Part shown: positions 23,990-32,463 of the stretch, one piece after another | How the letters are laid out: each line of letters opens with the position of its first letter | Numbering within the stretch: the stretch's first letter is position 1 | NCBI GenBank assembly: GCA_040757575.1 | Contig: JBFLXA010000007.1 | Location: 62,001-126,000, forward strand | DNA length: 64,000 bases | Origin: PFJX01 sp040757575 | GTDB taxonomy: Bacteria; Pseudomonadota; Gammaproteobacteria; Burkholderiales; Thiobacillaceae | Reading direction: 5' to 3' | Program-made: the position numbers and the translations under genes | The notes under the pieces: generated by a model | The model's input: only the letters and a program-made list of their open reading frames with translations | Database searches by the model: none | What the model was told of the DNA's origin: nothing

Positions 23990-25207
23990 TCAGTCCGTGC
24001 TGCGGCGATCCTGCATGGGGTGGAAATCGTCCTGGGGCAGGAACTTGAACACCCGCACGGCTACAACGGTCAACACGAAGGTGATACCAATTCCACCCAT
24101 ACCCAGCAGCCATTCGTAGATGCTGGGGCTGTACTCAGCCACCACGCCATCATAGAAAGTGCTAGTGACTTCATGCCCCGGGAACATCTGCATGGGGAAT
24201 GCCTGGCCGCCGATGATGGTGACGTACATCTGGGAAAGTCCCCCTACGATCACCAGCAGAGGCGCCATGAAGCAGAAGCAGATGCGCTGGGCTTCCTTGC
24301 TGCGGGGCAGGAACAGCAGGATCAGGGGAACGATGCTGCCAAGGAAAATCTGGCCTACCCAGAAGACCGTGGTGTAGATGCCGCCTTCCAGCAGGATGAA
24401 GCGCTCGAACTCCCACTGCTTGGCGAAATACATGTTCGTCAGGTGGAGCACGATGGTGAAGTACAGGGCACCACCGACGAATACTGCCAGCAGGTTCTTC
24501 ATCCGGCGGCGGATCCCTTCGTCCAGGATCATGTCGTTCCAGCGATACATGGCGGATTGCACCACCATGAAAACCGCCAGGCCGTAGGCGAAGGACATGA
24601 CGACAAACATCGGTGCCATGAGGGCCGAGTTGTATCCGGCACGGGCAACAATGAAGCCGAAGATGGAACCGGTGGCGGTAGTAAGGGCAAGGCGCCAGAA
24701 AAAGGCGGTGTAACCCATGGGTTTGGACCAGGCCTTCAGCTTCCTGTCCATCAGCGTGATCAGGTACAGACCGACAATGGCGAAGAAGCCGTTGTAGAAG
24801 ATCATGTTCCAGGCAAAGATGGACTTGAAGTTGTAGTACGTCATGGCGACGATCAGTCGGTCAGGACGTCCCAGGTCCAGTACCAGCACTGCCAGGCCCC
24901 CGGCCAGCAGGGCCAGGGCCAGCATGCCCGACAAGGGCGCACGCTTCTTGTACACGTCCTTGCCAAACACGGAGCCGATGGAGGCCACGTTCAGGGCGCC
25001 GGAAGCGGCAACGATGAGAAACACCGCAAATACGTGGGGCAAGCCCCAGACCACCTGGTTGTTCATGCCCGTGAGGACATGGCCGTGGTGCTCCAGGGTA
25101 AAGAAGGCGTACAGGGCGCCGAGAACCACCAGACCGCCCAGGCCCAGCAGGGTCAGGAACAGGCTGGTGCGGCACTCGCCTTGGTTGGTGCAGAACTCTT
25201 GTGCCAT
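23990..25207 (-). CDS. dsrP: DsrP, NrfD-family integral membrane subunit of DsrMKJOP
   Basis: 405-residue quinone-interacting membrane protein with about ten hydrophobic helices, e.g. SLFLTLLGLGGLVVLGALYA, HVFAVFLIVAASGALNV, MLALALLAGGLAVLVLDLG. It anchors the periplasmic DsrO ferredoxin-like subunit and exchanges electrons with the quinone pool in the DsrMKJOP complex. LDLGRPDR and the FKSIFAWNMIFYNGF stretch are typical of the NrfD/PsrC family. The start is 3 bases after the dsrO stop and the gene is followed by a terminator. Confidence 0.95.
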   Translation of the reverse strand: MAQEFCTNQGECRTSLFLTLLGLGGLVVLGALYAFFTLEHHGHVLTGMNNQVVWGLPHVFAVFLIVAASGALNVASIGSVFGKDVYKKRAPLSGMLALALLAGGLAVLVLDLGRPDRLIVAMTYYNFKSIFAWNMIFYNGFFAIVGLYLITLMDRKLKAWSKPMGYTAFFWRLALTTATGSIFGFIVARAGYNSALMAPMFVVMSFAYGLAVFMVVQSAMYRWNDMILDEGIRRRMKNLLAVFVGGALYFTIVLHLTNMYFAKQWEFERFILLEGGIYTTVFWVGQIFLGSIVPLILLFLPRSKEAQRICFCFMAPLLVIVGGLSQMYVTIIGGQAFPMQMFPGHEVTSTFYDGVVAEYSPSIYEWLLGMGGIGITFVLTVVAVRVFKFLPQDDFHPMQDRRSTD

Positions 25208-25210
25208 GTC

Positions 25211-25954
25211 TTAGATACCTTGATAACGAACGCCGGTGTTGAGACCCAGATCACCCCGTACCTCGGTGCTGTCGCTGGTCTTGAGGGCCTGGGCGATGGC
25301 ACTGTCGGGATCCTTCAGGTCGCCGAACAGCATGGCCTTGTGGCCGCTGGCGGTGCAAGCCTCGACGCAGGCAGGTTCCTCGCCCCGGTCCACACGCTGC
25401 ACGCAGAAGGTACAGGACTCCACACATCCCTTGCCCCGGGGGACTTCCGGGTTCTGGTCGGTGAGGGGCTCATGCACGAAGGAGCGCGCCTTGTAGGGAC
25501 AAGCCATCATGCAGTAGCGGCAACCGATACAGATGTGGCGGTCAACGAGAACAATGCCGTCTTCCCGCTTCATGGATGCACCGGTGGGGCAAACATCCAC
25601 ACAAGGGGGATGCTCGCAGTGCTGGCACAGCATGGGCAGGTTCTGGACATAACCGGTGCGCAGGTCACGAATGTTGACCTTGCGGATCCACTGGCTGTCC
25701 TGGGGGCCGGTTTTGCCATCCAGGCCGTTTTCGGTGTTGCACGCAGTGACACAGTCATTGCAGCCATCGCTGCACTTGGTGGTGTCGATCAACATGCCCC
25801 AGCGTTGCTTGCTGGATGCAGCCTCTTCCGGGGCGCGGCTATGGGCAATGCCATAGAAAAGCACACCTGGGCCGAGGGTCATGCCGGCTACCAGAGCACC
25901 GGCCTTCAGGAAATCACGACGTTCCTGGGTAGGGTTATCCGTGGGTTGGCTCAT
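25211..25954 (-). CDS. dsrO: DsrO, periplasmic iron-sulfur subunit
   Basis: 247-residue protein with a Tat signal (QERRDFLKAGALVAGM) and ferredoxin-type cysteine clusters: CSDGCNDCVTAC, CQHCEHPPCVDVCP, CIGCRYCMMACP and CVESCTFCVQRV, enough for up to four [4Fe-4S] clusters as in NrfC-type subunits. It links the periplasmic cytochrome DsrJ to the membrane subunit DsrP. Its start overlaps the dsrJ stop by 4 bases, indicating translational coupling. Confidence 0.96.
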   Translation of the reverse strand: MSQPTDNPTQERRDFLKAGALVAGMTLGPGVLFYGIAHSRAPEEAASSKQRWGMLIDTTKCSDGCNDCVTACNTENGLDGKTGPQDSQWIRKVNIRDLRTGYVQNLPMLCQHCEHPPCVDVCPTGASMKREDGIVLVDRHICIGCRYCMMACPYKARSFVHEPLTDQNPEVPRGKGCVESCTFCVQRVDRGEEPACVEACTASGHKAMLFGDLKDPDSAIAQALKTSDSTEVRGDLGLNTGVRYQGI

Positions 25955-26415
25955 TTGCTTGCTCCGCTGACGCCAGGATTGGCCGAGGACAGGAGAGGCG
26001 ACGCAACCGGTTGGCTCCCCACCTGTGCCGGCTTCTTGCCCGGCTTGGTGGCATGGCAGTCCCAGCAGTCCAGCTTGACGCTGGCAAAGCTGTGGCAGGC
26101 GGCACAGAAATCTTCCTTGCTGGCGGCCACGCTACCGGTCTTCTCGCTGGCATGGCACTCCACGCAGCCTTTCAGGCTGTGCTTGGTGGTGCGGATGCCT
26201 TTGCGCATGGTCTCGTCCCGATGGTGCTTGAGAAAGTCCATGTGATTGCGACGCATGAGTTGCGTGTCTTCCACGCACTTCTCGCCTTTGCCTTTTTCCA
26301 GCTTGGGCAGATCCACGCCCGCCGCCGCCTGCATGGAGGGGGCGGCCAGAAGGGCCGCCACCGCCATGAGGACAGCGAGGCGCACCCAGTTGCCCATGGT
26401 GCGAATACTCGCCAT
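25951..26415 (-). CDS. dsrJ: DsrJ, periplasmic triheme cytochrome c
   Basis: 154-residue cytochrome with an N-terminal membrane anchor/signal (WVRLAVLMAVAALLAAPSMQA) and exactly three heme c sites: CVECH, CAACH and CWDCH. DsrJ is the periplasmic redox component of DsrMKJOP. The start at 26415 (MASIRTMGN) has AGGAAG 7-8 bases upstream; the frame continues further upstream but runs into dsrL. It ends with a Pro/Ser/Ala-rich tail of about 30 residues after the last heme. Confidence 0.94.
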   Translation of the reverse strand: MASIRTMGNWVRLAVLMAVAALLAAPSMQAAAGVDLPKLEKGKGEKCVEDTQLMRRNHMDFLKHHRDETMRKGIRTTKHSLKGCVECHASEKTGSVAASKEDFCAACHSFASVKLDCWDCHATKPGKKPAQVGSQPVASPLLSSANPGVSGASK

Positions 26416-26443
26416 GCCGTTCTTCCTTTGTCGTTTCGCCGTC

Positions 26444-28402
26444 TTAGTCACCCATGCCCATGACGATGTAGCCGGTGGGGCACACGTCAGCGCAGATGTG
26501 GCAACCGATGCACTTGGTGTAGTCGGTGTCCACGTAGCGGCCGGTGGTGGGGCCATCCTTCTTCTTGACCTTGAACACGGCAGTCTGGGGGCAGTAGATC
26601 ACGCAGTTGTCGCACTCGAAGCACAGGCCGCAGGACATGCAGCGCTTGGCCTCGTCCACCACCTGTTTCTCATCCAGGGCGTGCAGGCGATCCTCGAAGT
26701 TGCCCAGGGCGCCTTCCTTGTCCAGCACGGTGACGCCGCGCTGGTTACGGGGAGTGTGCAGGAAATGGCCCAGGAACATCTCGGTAGAGGGGATCACGTA
26801 ACGGCCGGAACGGTCCTCGAAGTTGTGCAGGGTGTCCTTCCAGCTGTCGGTACCCCAGGTCTGGCCATGATGCTCCTTGTACTCGTGGCCGGACTCCACC
26901 CACTTGCGTACCTGGTCCCAATGGGCCACGTCCACCTTCGGACGCTTGTCGGCTTCTTCGCCCTTCAGGAAGGCATCGATGCCTTCGGCGCAGATACGGG
27001 CATGGCCGATGGCGGTGGTCAGCAGATGAGGACGGATCACGTCGCCGGCAACGAAGACGTTTTCCTTACCGGGGAAACGATAGTTCTTGTCGGTCTTGAT
27101 CAGGCCATTGTTGTTGTTGAAGCCTTCCAGGCCGGTGAAGTCCACAGCCTGGCCGATGGCGGAGACGATCAGGGTGGCGTCGATGTCCCGCTCGGTACCT
27201 TCGATGATCTTGGTGTCCTTACCCACCATCTCGAACTCGGCCACGCGCAGGGCCACGGCACGTCCGCTGGCATCCTTCACCACGGCCACCGGGGTCACGC
27301 CACCGATGATCTCGATGCCTTCGGCCTTGGCCTGTTCGACTTCGTGCTTGTTGGCGGCCATCTTGTCGATGGTGGCGCGGGAAATCAGCACAACCTCCAC
27401 ACCCTGGCGGGCGGCGATGGACGCGACGTCGTGGGCGGCATGACCGGCCAGCACCATCTCGGGCAGGTCGGAGGTGGAGGCGTTGGTGATCTTGCCCAAA
27501 CGACGGGCGACGGTTGCCACGTCAATGGATGTATCGCCACCGCCGATGACCACCACCTTGTCGCCCACGTGCTGCAGACGGCCTTCGTTGAAGGCCCGCA
27601 GGAAGGCCACGGCAGTGACGCAGTTGGGGGCGTCGGCACCGTCGACCGGCAGGGAACGGCCACCCTGGGCACCCAGGGCAAACAACACGGCGTCGTAATC
27701 CTTCTCGATCTGCTCCATGCTGATGTCGGTGCCGATGCGGGTGTTCATCTTGGTCTCGACACCCATGTCGATGATCCGCTTGATCTCGCCGTCCAGCACT
27801 TCACGGGGGGTCCGGAAACCCGGAATGCCGTAGCGCATCATGCCACCCAGTTCGGCGTGGTCATCAAAAATGGTGCAGCCATGACCCATGCGGCGCAATT
27901 GGTAGGCAGCGGCCAGGCCGGCGGGGCCACCACCGATGATGGCGACCTTCTTGCCGGATTCCTGGGTGGGCTTCTCGAAACCCAGGTTGTTGGCCAGCCC
28001 CCAGTTGCCGACGAAGTGCTCGACGGAGTTGATGCCGACGTTCTCTTCCACCTGGTTACGGTTGCAGCCGGATTCGCAGGGAGCGGGACAGACCCGGCCC
28101 ATGACGGCGGGGAAGGGGTTGGCGCTGGTCATGCGGCGGAAGGCGTATTCCTGCCAGGTGGTTCCTGCGGGCGGCTTCTCGATGCCACGCACGATGTTCA
28201 GGTAGCCTCGGATGTCCTCACCGGCGGGACAGGAGCCCTGGCAGGGAGGCGTGGAGTGCACGTACTCGGGGCACTTGTGGGTCCAGCTGGCCTGGAAGAT
28301 CTTTTCCTGGTTGGAGCGGTAGTTCTCTTCGGTCTCGCCGTCCTTGTAACGACGCCAGCTCTTGCCCTCGGTCTTGGCAACATTCTTGGAAGTGACTGCC
28401 AT
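26444..28402 (-). CDS. dsrL: DsrL, NAD(P)H:acceptor oxidoreductase of the Dsr pathway
   Basis: 652-residue iron-sulfur flavoprotein related to the glutamate synthase small subunit; in sulfur oxidisers DsrL takes electrons from DsrAB and reduces NAD(P)+. N-terminal cysteine motif region (CQGSCPAGEDIRGYL and CPAPCESGCNRNQV), FAD motif VAIIGGGPAGLAAAYQLRR (about 150), NAD(P) motif VVVIGGGDTSIDVATVARRLG (about 295), late FAD motif NVFVAGDV, and a C-terminal ferredoxin domain with CMSCGLCFECDNCVIYCP and CIGCHICADVCPTG. The ATG at 28402 follows GGAGAG. A small perfect hairpin lies just upstream (28431-28447). Confidence 0.97.
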   Translation of the reverse strand: MAVTSKNVAKTEGKSWRRYKDGETEENYRSNQEKIFQASWTHKCPEYVHSTPPCQGSCPAGEDIRGYLNIVRGIEKPPAGTTWQEYAFRRMTSANPFPAVMGRVCPAPCESGCNRNQVEENVGINSVEHFVGNWGLANNLGFEKPTQESGKKVAIIGGGPAGLAAAYQLRRMGHGCTIFDDHAELGGMMRYGIPGFRTPREVLDGEIKRIIDMGVETKMNTRIGTDISMEQIEKDYDAVLFALGAQGGRSLPVDGADAPNCVTAVAFLRAFNEGRLQHVGDKVVVIGGGDTSIDVATVARRLGKITNASTSDLPEMVLAGHAAHDVASIAARQGVEVVLISRATIDKMAANKHEVEQAKAEGIEIIGGVTPVAVVKDASGRAVALRVAEFEMVGKDTKIIEGTERDIDATLIVSAIGQAVDFTGLEGFNNNNGLIKTDKNYRFPGKENVFVAGDVIRPHLLTTAIGHARICAEGIDAFLKGEEADKRPKVDVAHWDQVRKWVESGHEYKEHHGQTWGTDSWKDTLHNFEDRSGRYVIPSTEMFLGHFLHTPRNQRGVTVLDKEGALGNFEDRLHALDEKQVVDEAKRCMSCGLCFECDNCVIYCPQTAVFKVKKKDGPTTGRYVDTDYTKCIGCHICADVCPTGYIVMGMGD

Positions 28403-28430
28403 CTTCGCTCTCCTATCGTCAAATTCATCC

Positions 28431-28447
28431 GGCTGCGGCTCGCAGCC
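28431..28447 (-). other. hairpin in dsrK-dsrL intergenic region
   Basis: GGCTGCG / CGCAGCC, a perfect 7-bp stem with a 3-base loop, in the 98-base gap between the dsrK stop and the dsrL start. No U tract, so an RNA processing or stability element is more likely than a terminator. Confidence 0.5.
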
Positions 28448-28500
28448 ATTCAACACGTCGTACCGGGCGTGGGTCCGCCGCGGCTGTTTGTTACATCAAA

Positions 28501-30024
28501 TCAATCCAGCTTGATGGCGGTGCTCACCAGTTGGTGCACCCCGCCGACCGAGCCCCGGTCGAATCCGTAGTACGGCAAGACCTTGGTGAACTGGGCCTTG
28601 CAGATGGCGCAGATCAGGGCAAGGAAGTTCACCCCGTCCTTCTGCACCACGTTGTTGTAAGCGTTCATGCGGGGCAGCGCGCCCTTGACGCGGGCCTCGA
28701 TGAGGTCGTCGGTCAACATGCCGCCGCCGCCGCCGCAACAGAAGGTAGCCTCACCAATCGTGCCTTCCGGCATGTCGTGGAAGTTGTTGGCCACCGCCTT
28801 GATGATGTTGCGTGGGATGGTGAACTGACCACCCGGCTCGTCGCCCATCCTGGAAGCCCGGGCCACGTTGCAGGAATCGTGGAAGGTGATAACCCGGTCG
28901 TCGTTCAGGGACTTGTCGAACTTCAACACGCCCTTCTCGATCAGGTCCCAGGTGTATTCGCAGATGTGCATGGGCTGGGGATAGCGCATGTCCAGCTGGT
29001 CCTGGAGCTTCTTGGAGAACTCGTCCGCACCGCCCCAGCCGATGCCGGTCAGGGTGTTCCAGTAGGCATAGGCCACCCGCCAGGCATGGCCGCACTCACC
29101 GACGATGATGCGCTTGACGCCCAACTCCAAGGCCGCGTCGCGAATGCGCATCGCAACGGTACGCATGGTTTCGTAGTTGCCGTTGAACAGGCCGAAGTTA
29201 CCCGCCTCGGAGGCATGGCTGGACAGGGTCCAGGACACGCCAGCGGCATGGAATACCTTTGCATAGCCAATCAGGGAGTCCACATGGGGCTCGGAGAAGA
29301 AGTCGGCGGAGGGGGTGACCAGCAGGATCTCGGCGCCCTGGACATCCAGGGGCAGCTTCACAGGCACACCGGTATCCGCCTCGATGTCCTCTTCCAGACC
29401 TTCCAGGGTGTCTTGCAGGGCGGGACCGGGCAGACCCAGGTTGTTACCGATCTTCTGTACCTTGTTGAGGATCTCGCTGGAGTACTTCTGGCCTACGCCT
29501 ACGTAGTTAAGGATTTCCCGGCCGGCCATGGTGATCTCGGCGGTGTCGATGCCGTAGGGGCAATAGACGGAACAACGGCGGCACTCGGAGCACTGGTGGT
29601 AGTAGTTGTACCACTTGCCCAGGGTTTCCTCGGTGAGGTCCTCGGCACCCACCAGCCAGGGGGCGATCTTGCCCGGCAGGGTGAAGTAGCGACGATAGAC
29701 CTTGCGCATCAGTTCCTGCCGCGCCACCGGCATGTTGTTGGGATCGGCGGTACCCAGGAAGTAATGGCACTTGTCGGTACAGGCGCCGCAATGCACACAG
29801 GCATCCATGAACACGCGCACGGAACGGAACTTTTCCAGCACCTGGCCCATGCGGTCGATGGCCCGCTCTTTCCAGTCGGCAGGCAGCTCATGGGGATACC
29901 CCAGGAAGGACTGGGAAGCCTCGGCGGCGATGAACGACTTCAGGTGGGCGGTAGCCCCTTCCCTGATCTTGGGGACATCCGTGTATTCCGTCAGCGTGGG
30001 GACTTCAAAATCGGGACCAGCCAC
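28501..30024 (-). CDS. dsrK: DsrK, HdrD-like iron-sulfur catalytic subunit
   Basis: 507-residue cytoplasmic subunit of DsrMKJOP, related to heterodisulfide reductase HdrD and thought to oxidise or reduce the DsrC trisulfide/disulfide. Two [4Fe-4S] ferredoxin motifs, CVHCGACTDKCHYF and CSECRRCSVYCPYG, are followed by the CCG-type cysteine regions HDSCNVAR and TFCCGGGGGML that bind the special catalytic cluster. It begins with GTG at 30024, with AGGAG 5-6 bases ahead. The gap to dsrM is 51 bases. Confidence 0.97.
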   Translation of the reverse strand: MAGPDFEVPTLTEYTDVPKIREGATAHLKSFIAAEASQSFLGYPHELPADWKERAIDRMGQVLEKFRSVRVFMDACVHCGACTDKCHYFLGTADPNNMPVARQELMRKVYRRYFTLPGKIAPWLVGAEDLTEETLGKWYNYYHQCSECRRCSVYCPYGIDTAEITMAGREILNYVGVGQKYSSEILNKVQKIGNNLGLPGPALQDTLEGLEEDIEADTGVPVKLPLDVQGAEILLVTPSADFFSEPHVDSLIGYAKVFHAAGVSWTLSSHASEAGNFGLFNGNYETMRTVAMRIRDAALELGVKRIIVGECGHAWRVAYAYWNTLTGIGWGGADEFSKKLQDQLDMRYPQPMHICEYTWDLIEKGVLKFDKSLNDDRVITFHDSCNVARASRMGDEPGGQFTIPRNIIKAVANNFHDMPEGTIGEATFCCGGGGGMLTDDLIEARVKGALPRMNAYNNVVQKDGVNFLALICAICKAQFTKVLPYYGFDRGSVGGVHQLVSTAIKLD

Positions 30025-30075
30025 GTTTGCTCCTTGTCTCTCTAAGCTTGTTCAGTGATACGCGCTTGACCGGCG

Positions 30076-30813
30076 TCAGGCCTTGTCACGATCCAGGGCA
30101 GCAGCCCAGGGCGCCACATGGCGGCGCTCGCGGGGGTTGTCCACCATGTTGCGCGTGGGACTGAAGAAGATGCCCGGGGCATGCAGCAGCTTGCTGATGG
30201 GGAAGATGATCATCAGCAAGGCCACCAGGAAGAGGTGCACCAACAGCACACCATCTTCCGGCACAGGGTGCAGATCGAACGTCATCAGCCCCAGGGCGAA
30301 GGCCTTCAGGGCGACGATGTCGGTATGGGACACGAAGGTCATCATCATGCCGGACAGGCCGATGGCGATCAGCAAAGCCAGCATCAGGTGGTCGGAGGGG
30401 GTGGAGATGTAACGCACCCGGTCCACCAGGAAACGGCGGGCCCACAGGCCGGCCAGGCCGATGACCATGGCAAAACTGGCGTACTTGCCAAAGGGCTGGA
30501 TGAATTCAACCACGAACCAGACGGGCTCCTGGAAATAGCGCACATGGCGCAGCAGCACCAGGGCCAGGCCCACATGGAACAGCCAGCCAAACACCCAAAT
30601 CCATTTGTTGGATTTGAACAGGGATTCGAAGAACACGACCTCGCGGGTCATGCGGAAAGCGACACCGGTACGCGTGGTAGGGGCGGGGGTCGTCGGAATG
30701 ATCAGAGGGGCCGGGGTGCGGCTGTACTCGTAGATGCGATAGGCGACACCGCCGATCAAAGCCAAAGCGGCGAAGTAGAACAGCCCTGTGAAGAAAATCG
30801 TCAACGAAGTCAT
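30076..30813 (-). CDS. dsrM: DsrM, membrane cytochrome b subunit (NarI-like)
   Basis: 245-residue diheme b-type membrane protein with about five to six helices (SLTIFFTGLFYFAALALIGG, WIWVFGWLFHVGLALVLLRH, FAMVIGLAGLWARR, LMLALLIAIGLSGMMMTF, LLVHLFLVALLMIIFPIS). Histidines in FHVGLALVLLRH and in VHLFLVALL..KLLHAPG are the likely heme ligands, as in NarI. It anchors DsrK and links it to the quinone pool. Start ATG 30813 is preceded by GAGGA. A hairpin separates it from dsrC. Confidence 0.95.
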   Translation of the reverse strand: MTSLTIFFTGLFYFAALALIGGVAYRIYEYSRTPAPLIIPTTPAPTTRTGVAFRMTREVVFFESLFKSNKWIWVFGWLFHVGLALVLLRHVRYFQEPVWFVVEFIQPFGKYASFAMVIGLAGLWARRFLVDRVRYISTPSDHLMLALLIAIGLSGMMMTFVSHTDIVALKAFALGLMTFDLHPVPEDGVLLVHLFLVALLMIIFPISKLLHAPGIFFSPTRNMVDNPRERRHVAPWAAALDRDKA

Positions 30814-30878
30814 CCGTTCCTCTGCGATGGCAGATAACGCGCACACGCGGGGCGTGCACGGATAAAACCTGGAAAAGC

Positions 30879-30901
30879 CCCGGCGGGAACAACCCGCCGG
30901 G
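30879..30901 (-). terminator. hairpin between dsrC and dsrM
   Basis: CCCGGCGGG / CCCGCCGGG, 9-bp stem, 5-base loop; reading leftward it is followed by GGGGCTTTTCC. A weak terminator or 3' stabiliser here would allow much more dsrC than dsrM product, matching the need for DsrC as a carrier protein. Confidence 0.6.
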
Positions 30902-30929
30902 CGATCAGTTCAAGCCTGGGCTTGCGGGA

Positions 30930-31265
30930 TCAGATGCAGCCGGTGGGCTTGGGCAGGCCACCGATCTTGCAGGCCTGCTTGGCGGGGCCATAGGGGAACA
31001 GCTCGTACAGGTACTTGTTGTTGCCCTTGTCCGGACCCAGCTTCTTGCCGATGGCTTTGGTCAGCACGCGGATGGCGGGAGCGATCTGGTACTCGTCGTA
31101 GTACTCGCGCAGGAAGTCGATCACTTCCCAGTGGGCTTCGGTCATGTCGACCTTTTCTTCCTTGGCCAGGTACTCGGCCACGTCCCGGTTCCAGTCTGCC
31201 AGGTTGGTCAGATAGCCTTCCTCATCCACATCCACATCTTTGCCGGCGATATTTACGGTAGCCAT
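30930..31265 (-). CDS. dsrC: DsrC, sulfur carrier protein
   Basis: 111-residue substrate protein of the pathway. Both conserved C-terminal cysteines are present: one in KQACKIGG and the penultimate one in LPKPTGCI, the arm that carries sulfur from DsrEFH to DsrAB and DsrK as persulfide and trisulfide. The true start is ATG 31265 (MATVNIAGK) with GAGGAG upstream. It is followed by a hairpin. A paralogue without these cysteines lies at 36142-36474. Confidence 0.98.
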   Translation of the reverse strand: MATVNIAGKDVDVDEEGYLTNLADWNRDVAEYLAKEEKVDMTEAHWEVIDFLREYYDEYQIAPAIRVLTKAIGKKLGPDKGNNKYLYELFPYGPAKQACKIGGLPKPTGCI

Positions 31266-31287
31266 TGCGTTACTCCTCAAGAAAAAA

Positions 31288-31587
31288 TTACAACCAGGAT
31301 TGGCAGTTGGATTCTTCAGCGACGAGATCCACAAATCCGCCGTAATCCACCAGATTGACGCCTTCGATCACCCGATCAGCCATCCCGCGGGCGGCCAGGT
31401 CAGGTTGCAGCGCATAGATGGTCACATCAGCCATGGCCGACTTGACCTTCGCCTCGGCGGCACCGCCCTTCGTGGCAGCGTAAACCGCGTCCTCGATCAG
31501 CAGCACCTTGGAGCCCTTTTTAGCATGAGCCAGACAGGTATCCACACTGTTGCGCTCGGAGGGGGACTTGTTAACGATATGCAGCAT
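31288..31587 (-). CDS. dsrH: DsrH, sulfurtransferase subunit (TusB-like)
   Basis: 99-residue subunit of the DsrE2F2H2 hexamer that passes sulfur to DsrC. It begins MLHIVNKSPSERNSVDTCLAH and has the DsrH-typical GSKVLLIEDAVYAA segment. The Cys at position 18 corresponds in place to the family's Cys20. The gap to dsrF is 15 bases. Confidence 0.95.
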   Translation of the reverse strand: MLHIVNKSPSERNSVDTCLAHAKKGSKVLLIEDAVYAATKGGAAEAKVKSAMADVTIYALQPDLAARGMADRVIEGVNLVDYGGFVDLVAEESNCQSWL

Positions 31588-31602
31588 TTTCGTGTTCTCC
31601 GA

Positions 31603-31995
31603 TCAGAAGCTGAGGACCACGTCCTGCTCGTTCATCAGGTCCGCCATCTCGGCGGCGCTCACCACCTGGACATCCACCACCAGGTCATCTTCGCTCAGAC
31701 CACGGGCTTCCATGGACTCGCGCTCGACGTACAGCTTCTCGATGTCATAGCCTTCCAAGGCCCGGTAGGTCTTGGAGAAACTCTTCATCTCGATGCCGTC
31801 GGTGTTGATGTTTTTCATCAGCTGATACACGCCGTCATCCAGGAAGGCCAGGCTCACATCCTGCTCGAAAGCAGCGGAGATCAAAACCACTTCCAGGCTT
31901 TCCAGGGCGTAGATGGTGCCGTAGGGGGCCTTGCGGTTCACGAACATGAACTTCTTGATCGCGCCGCCTTCTTCCATATCCATTTCGTCGGACAT
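31603..31995 (-). CDS. dsrF: DsrF, sulfurtransferase subunit (TusC-like)
   Basis: 130-residue DsrE/DsrF-fold subunit of the DsrEFH sulfur-transfer complex: KKFMFVNRKAPYGTIYALESLEV is cut here to its motif APYGTIYALE, then LISAAFEQDVSLAFLDDGVYQL. No cysteine at the DsrE active position, as usual for DsrF. Start ATG 31995 with GAGGGG upstream. Gene order dsrE-dsrF-dsrH matches other sulfur oxidisers and marks the pathway as oxidative. Confidence 0.95.
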   Translation of the reverse strand: MSDEMDMEEGGAIKKFMFVNRKAPYGTIYALESLEVVLISAAFEQDVSLAFLDDGVYQLMKNINTDGIEMKSFSKTYRALEGYDIEKLYVERESMEARGLSEDDLVVDVQVVSAAEMADLMNEQDVVLSF

Positions 31996-32006
31996 TTCAA
32001 ATCCCC

Positions 32007-32399
32007 TCAATCACCAAAAGTCACCAGGCGATCGCACTGGATGCCGGCTTCAACCAATTGACCCAAGCCAGAGATGCGGAAGGCGGGGGCGATGTTGCTC
32101 GCATCCTTGCCCTGACGCTTGGCTTCGTTGTCGTCCATCATGCCGCGACGCTGGGCAGCAGCGATACACACCACCATGTCGATGTTGTGTTCCTGGGCCA
32201 GGGCGCTCCAGCGGTTGACAATGTGACGATCGTCCGCCGGCGGCACGGTCAGGCGGGAAGCATTGTTCACGCCGTCATGGTAGAAAAACACGCGAAACAC
32301 CTCATGCCCCTTGGCGATGGCCGCCTTGGCAAACATGTAGGCCGAATCGGAGGCCTGGTGCTGATACGGCCCCTCATTAACCAAAATACCGAATTTCAT
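32007..32399 (-). CDS. dsrE: DsrE, catalytic sulfurtransferase subunit (TusD-like)
   Basis: 130-residue subunit carrying the reactive cysteine of the DsrEFH complex: VVCIAAAQRRGM holds the conserved Cys (Cys78 in Allochromatium vinosum). The start is the ATG at 32399 (MKFGILVNEGPYQHQ); the longer frame upstream overlaps the hairpin after dsrB. Presence of DsrE separates sulfur oxidisers from sulfate reducers. Confidence 0.96.
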   Translation of the reverse strand: MKFGILVNEGPYQHQASDSAYMFAKAAIAKGHEVFRVFFYHDGVNNASRLTVPPADDRHIVNRWSALAQEHNIDMVVCIAAAQRRGMMDDNEAKRQGKDASNIAPAFRISGLGQLVEAGIQCDRLVTFGD

Positions 32400-32436
32400 T
32401 TGAATATCCCTATCTCCGAATATCTGAGTTGAACAC

Positions 32437-32457
32437 GACCCCGGCCAAGCCGGGGTC
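32437..32457 (-). other. hairpin immediately after dsrB
   Basis: GACCCCGGC / GCCGGGGTC, perfect 9-bp stem with 3-base loop, 7 bases beyond the dsrB stop and in front of dsrE. No U tract. Probably stabilises the dsrAB message or marks a processing point. Confidence 0.6.
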
Positions 32458-32463
32458 GCCACA

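Noticed and set aside
23906..28570. Two long plus-strand open frames opposite dsrP, dsrO, dsrJ and dsrL
   Set aside because: Antisense shadows of clear dsr genes; no recognisable motif and no ribosome-binding sites.
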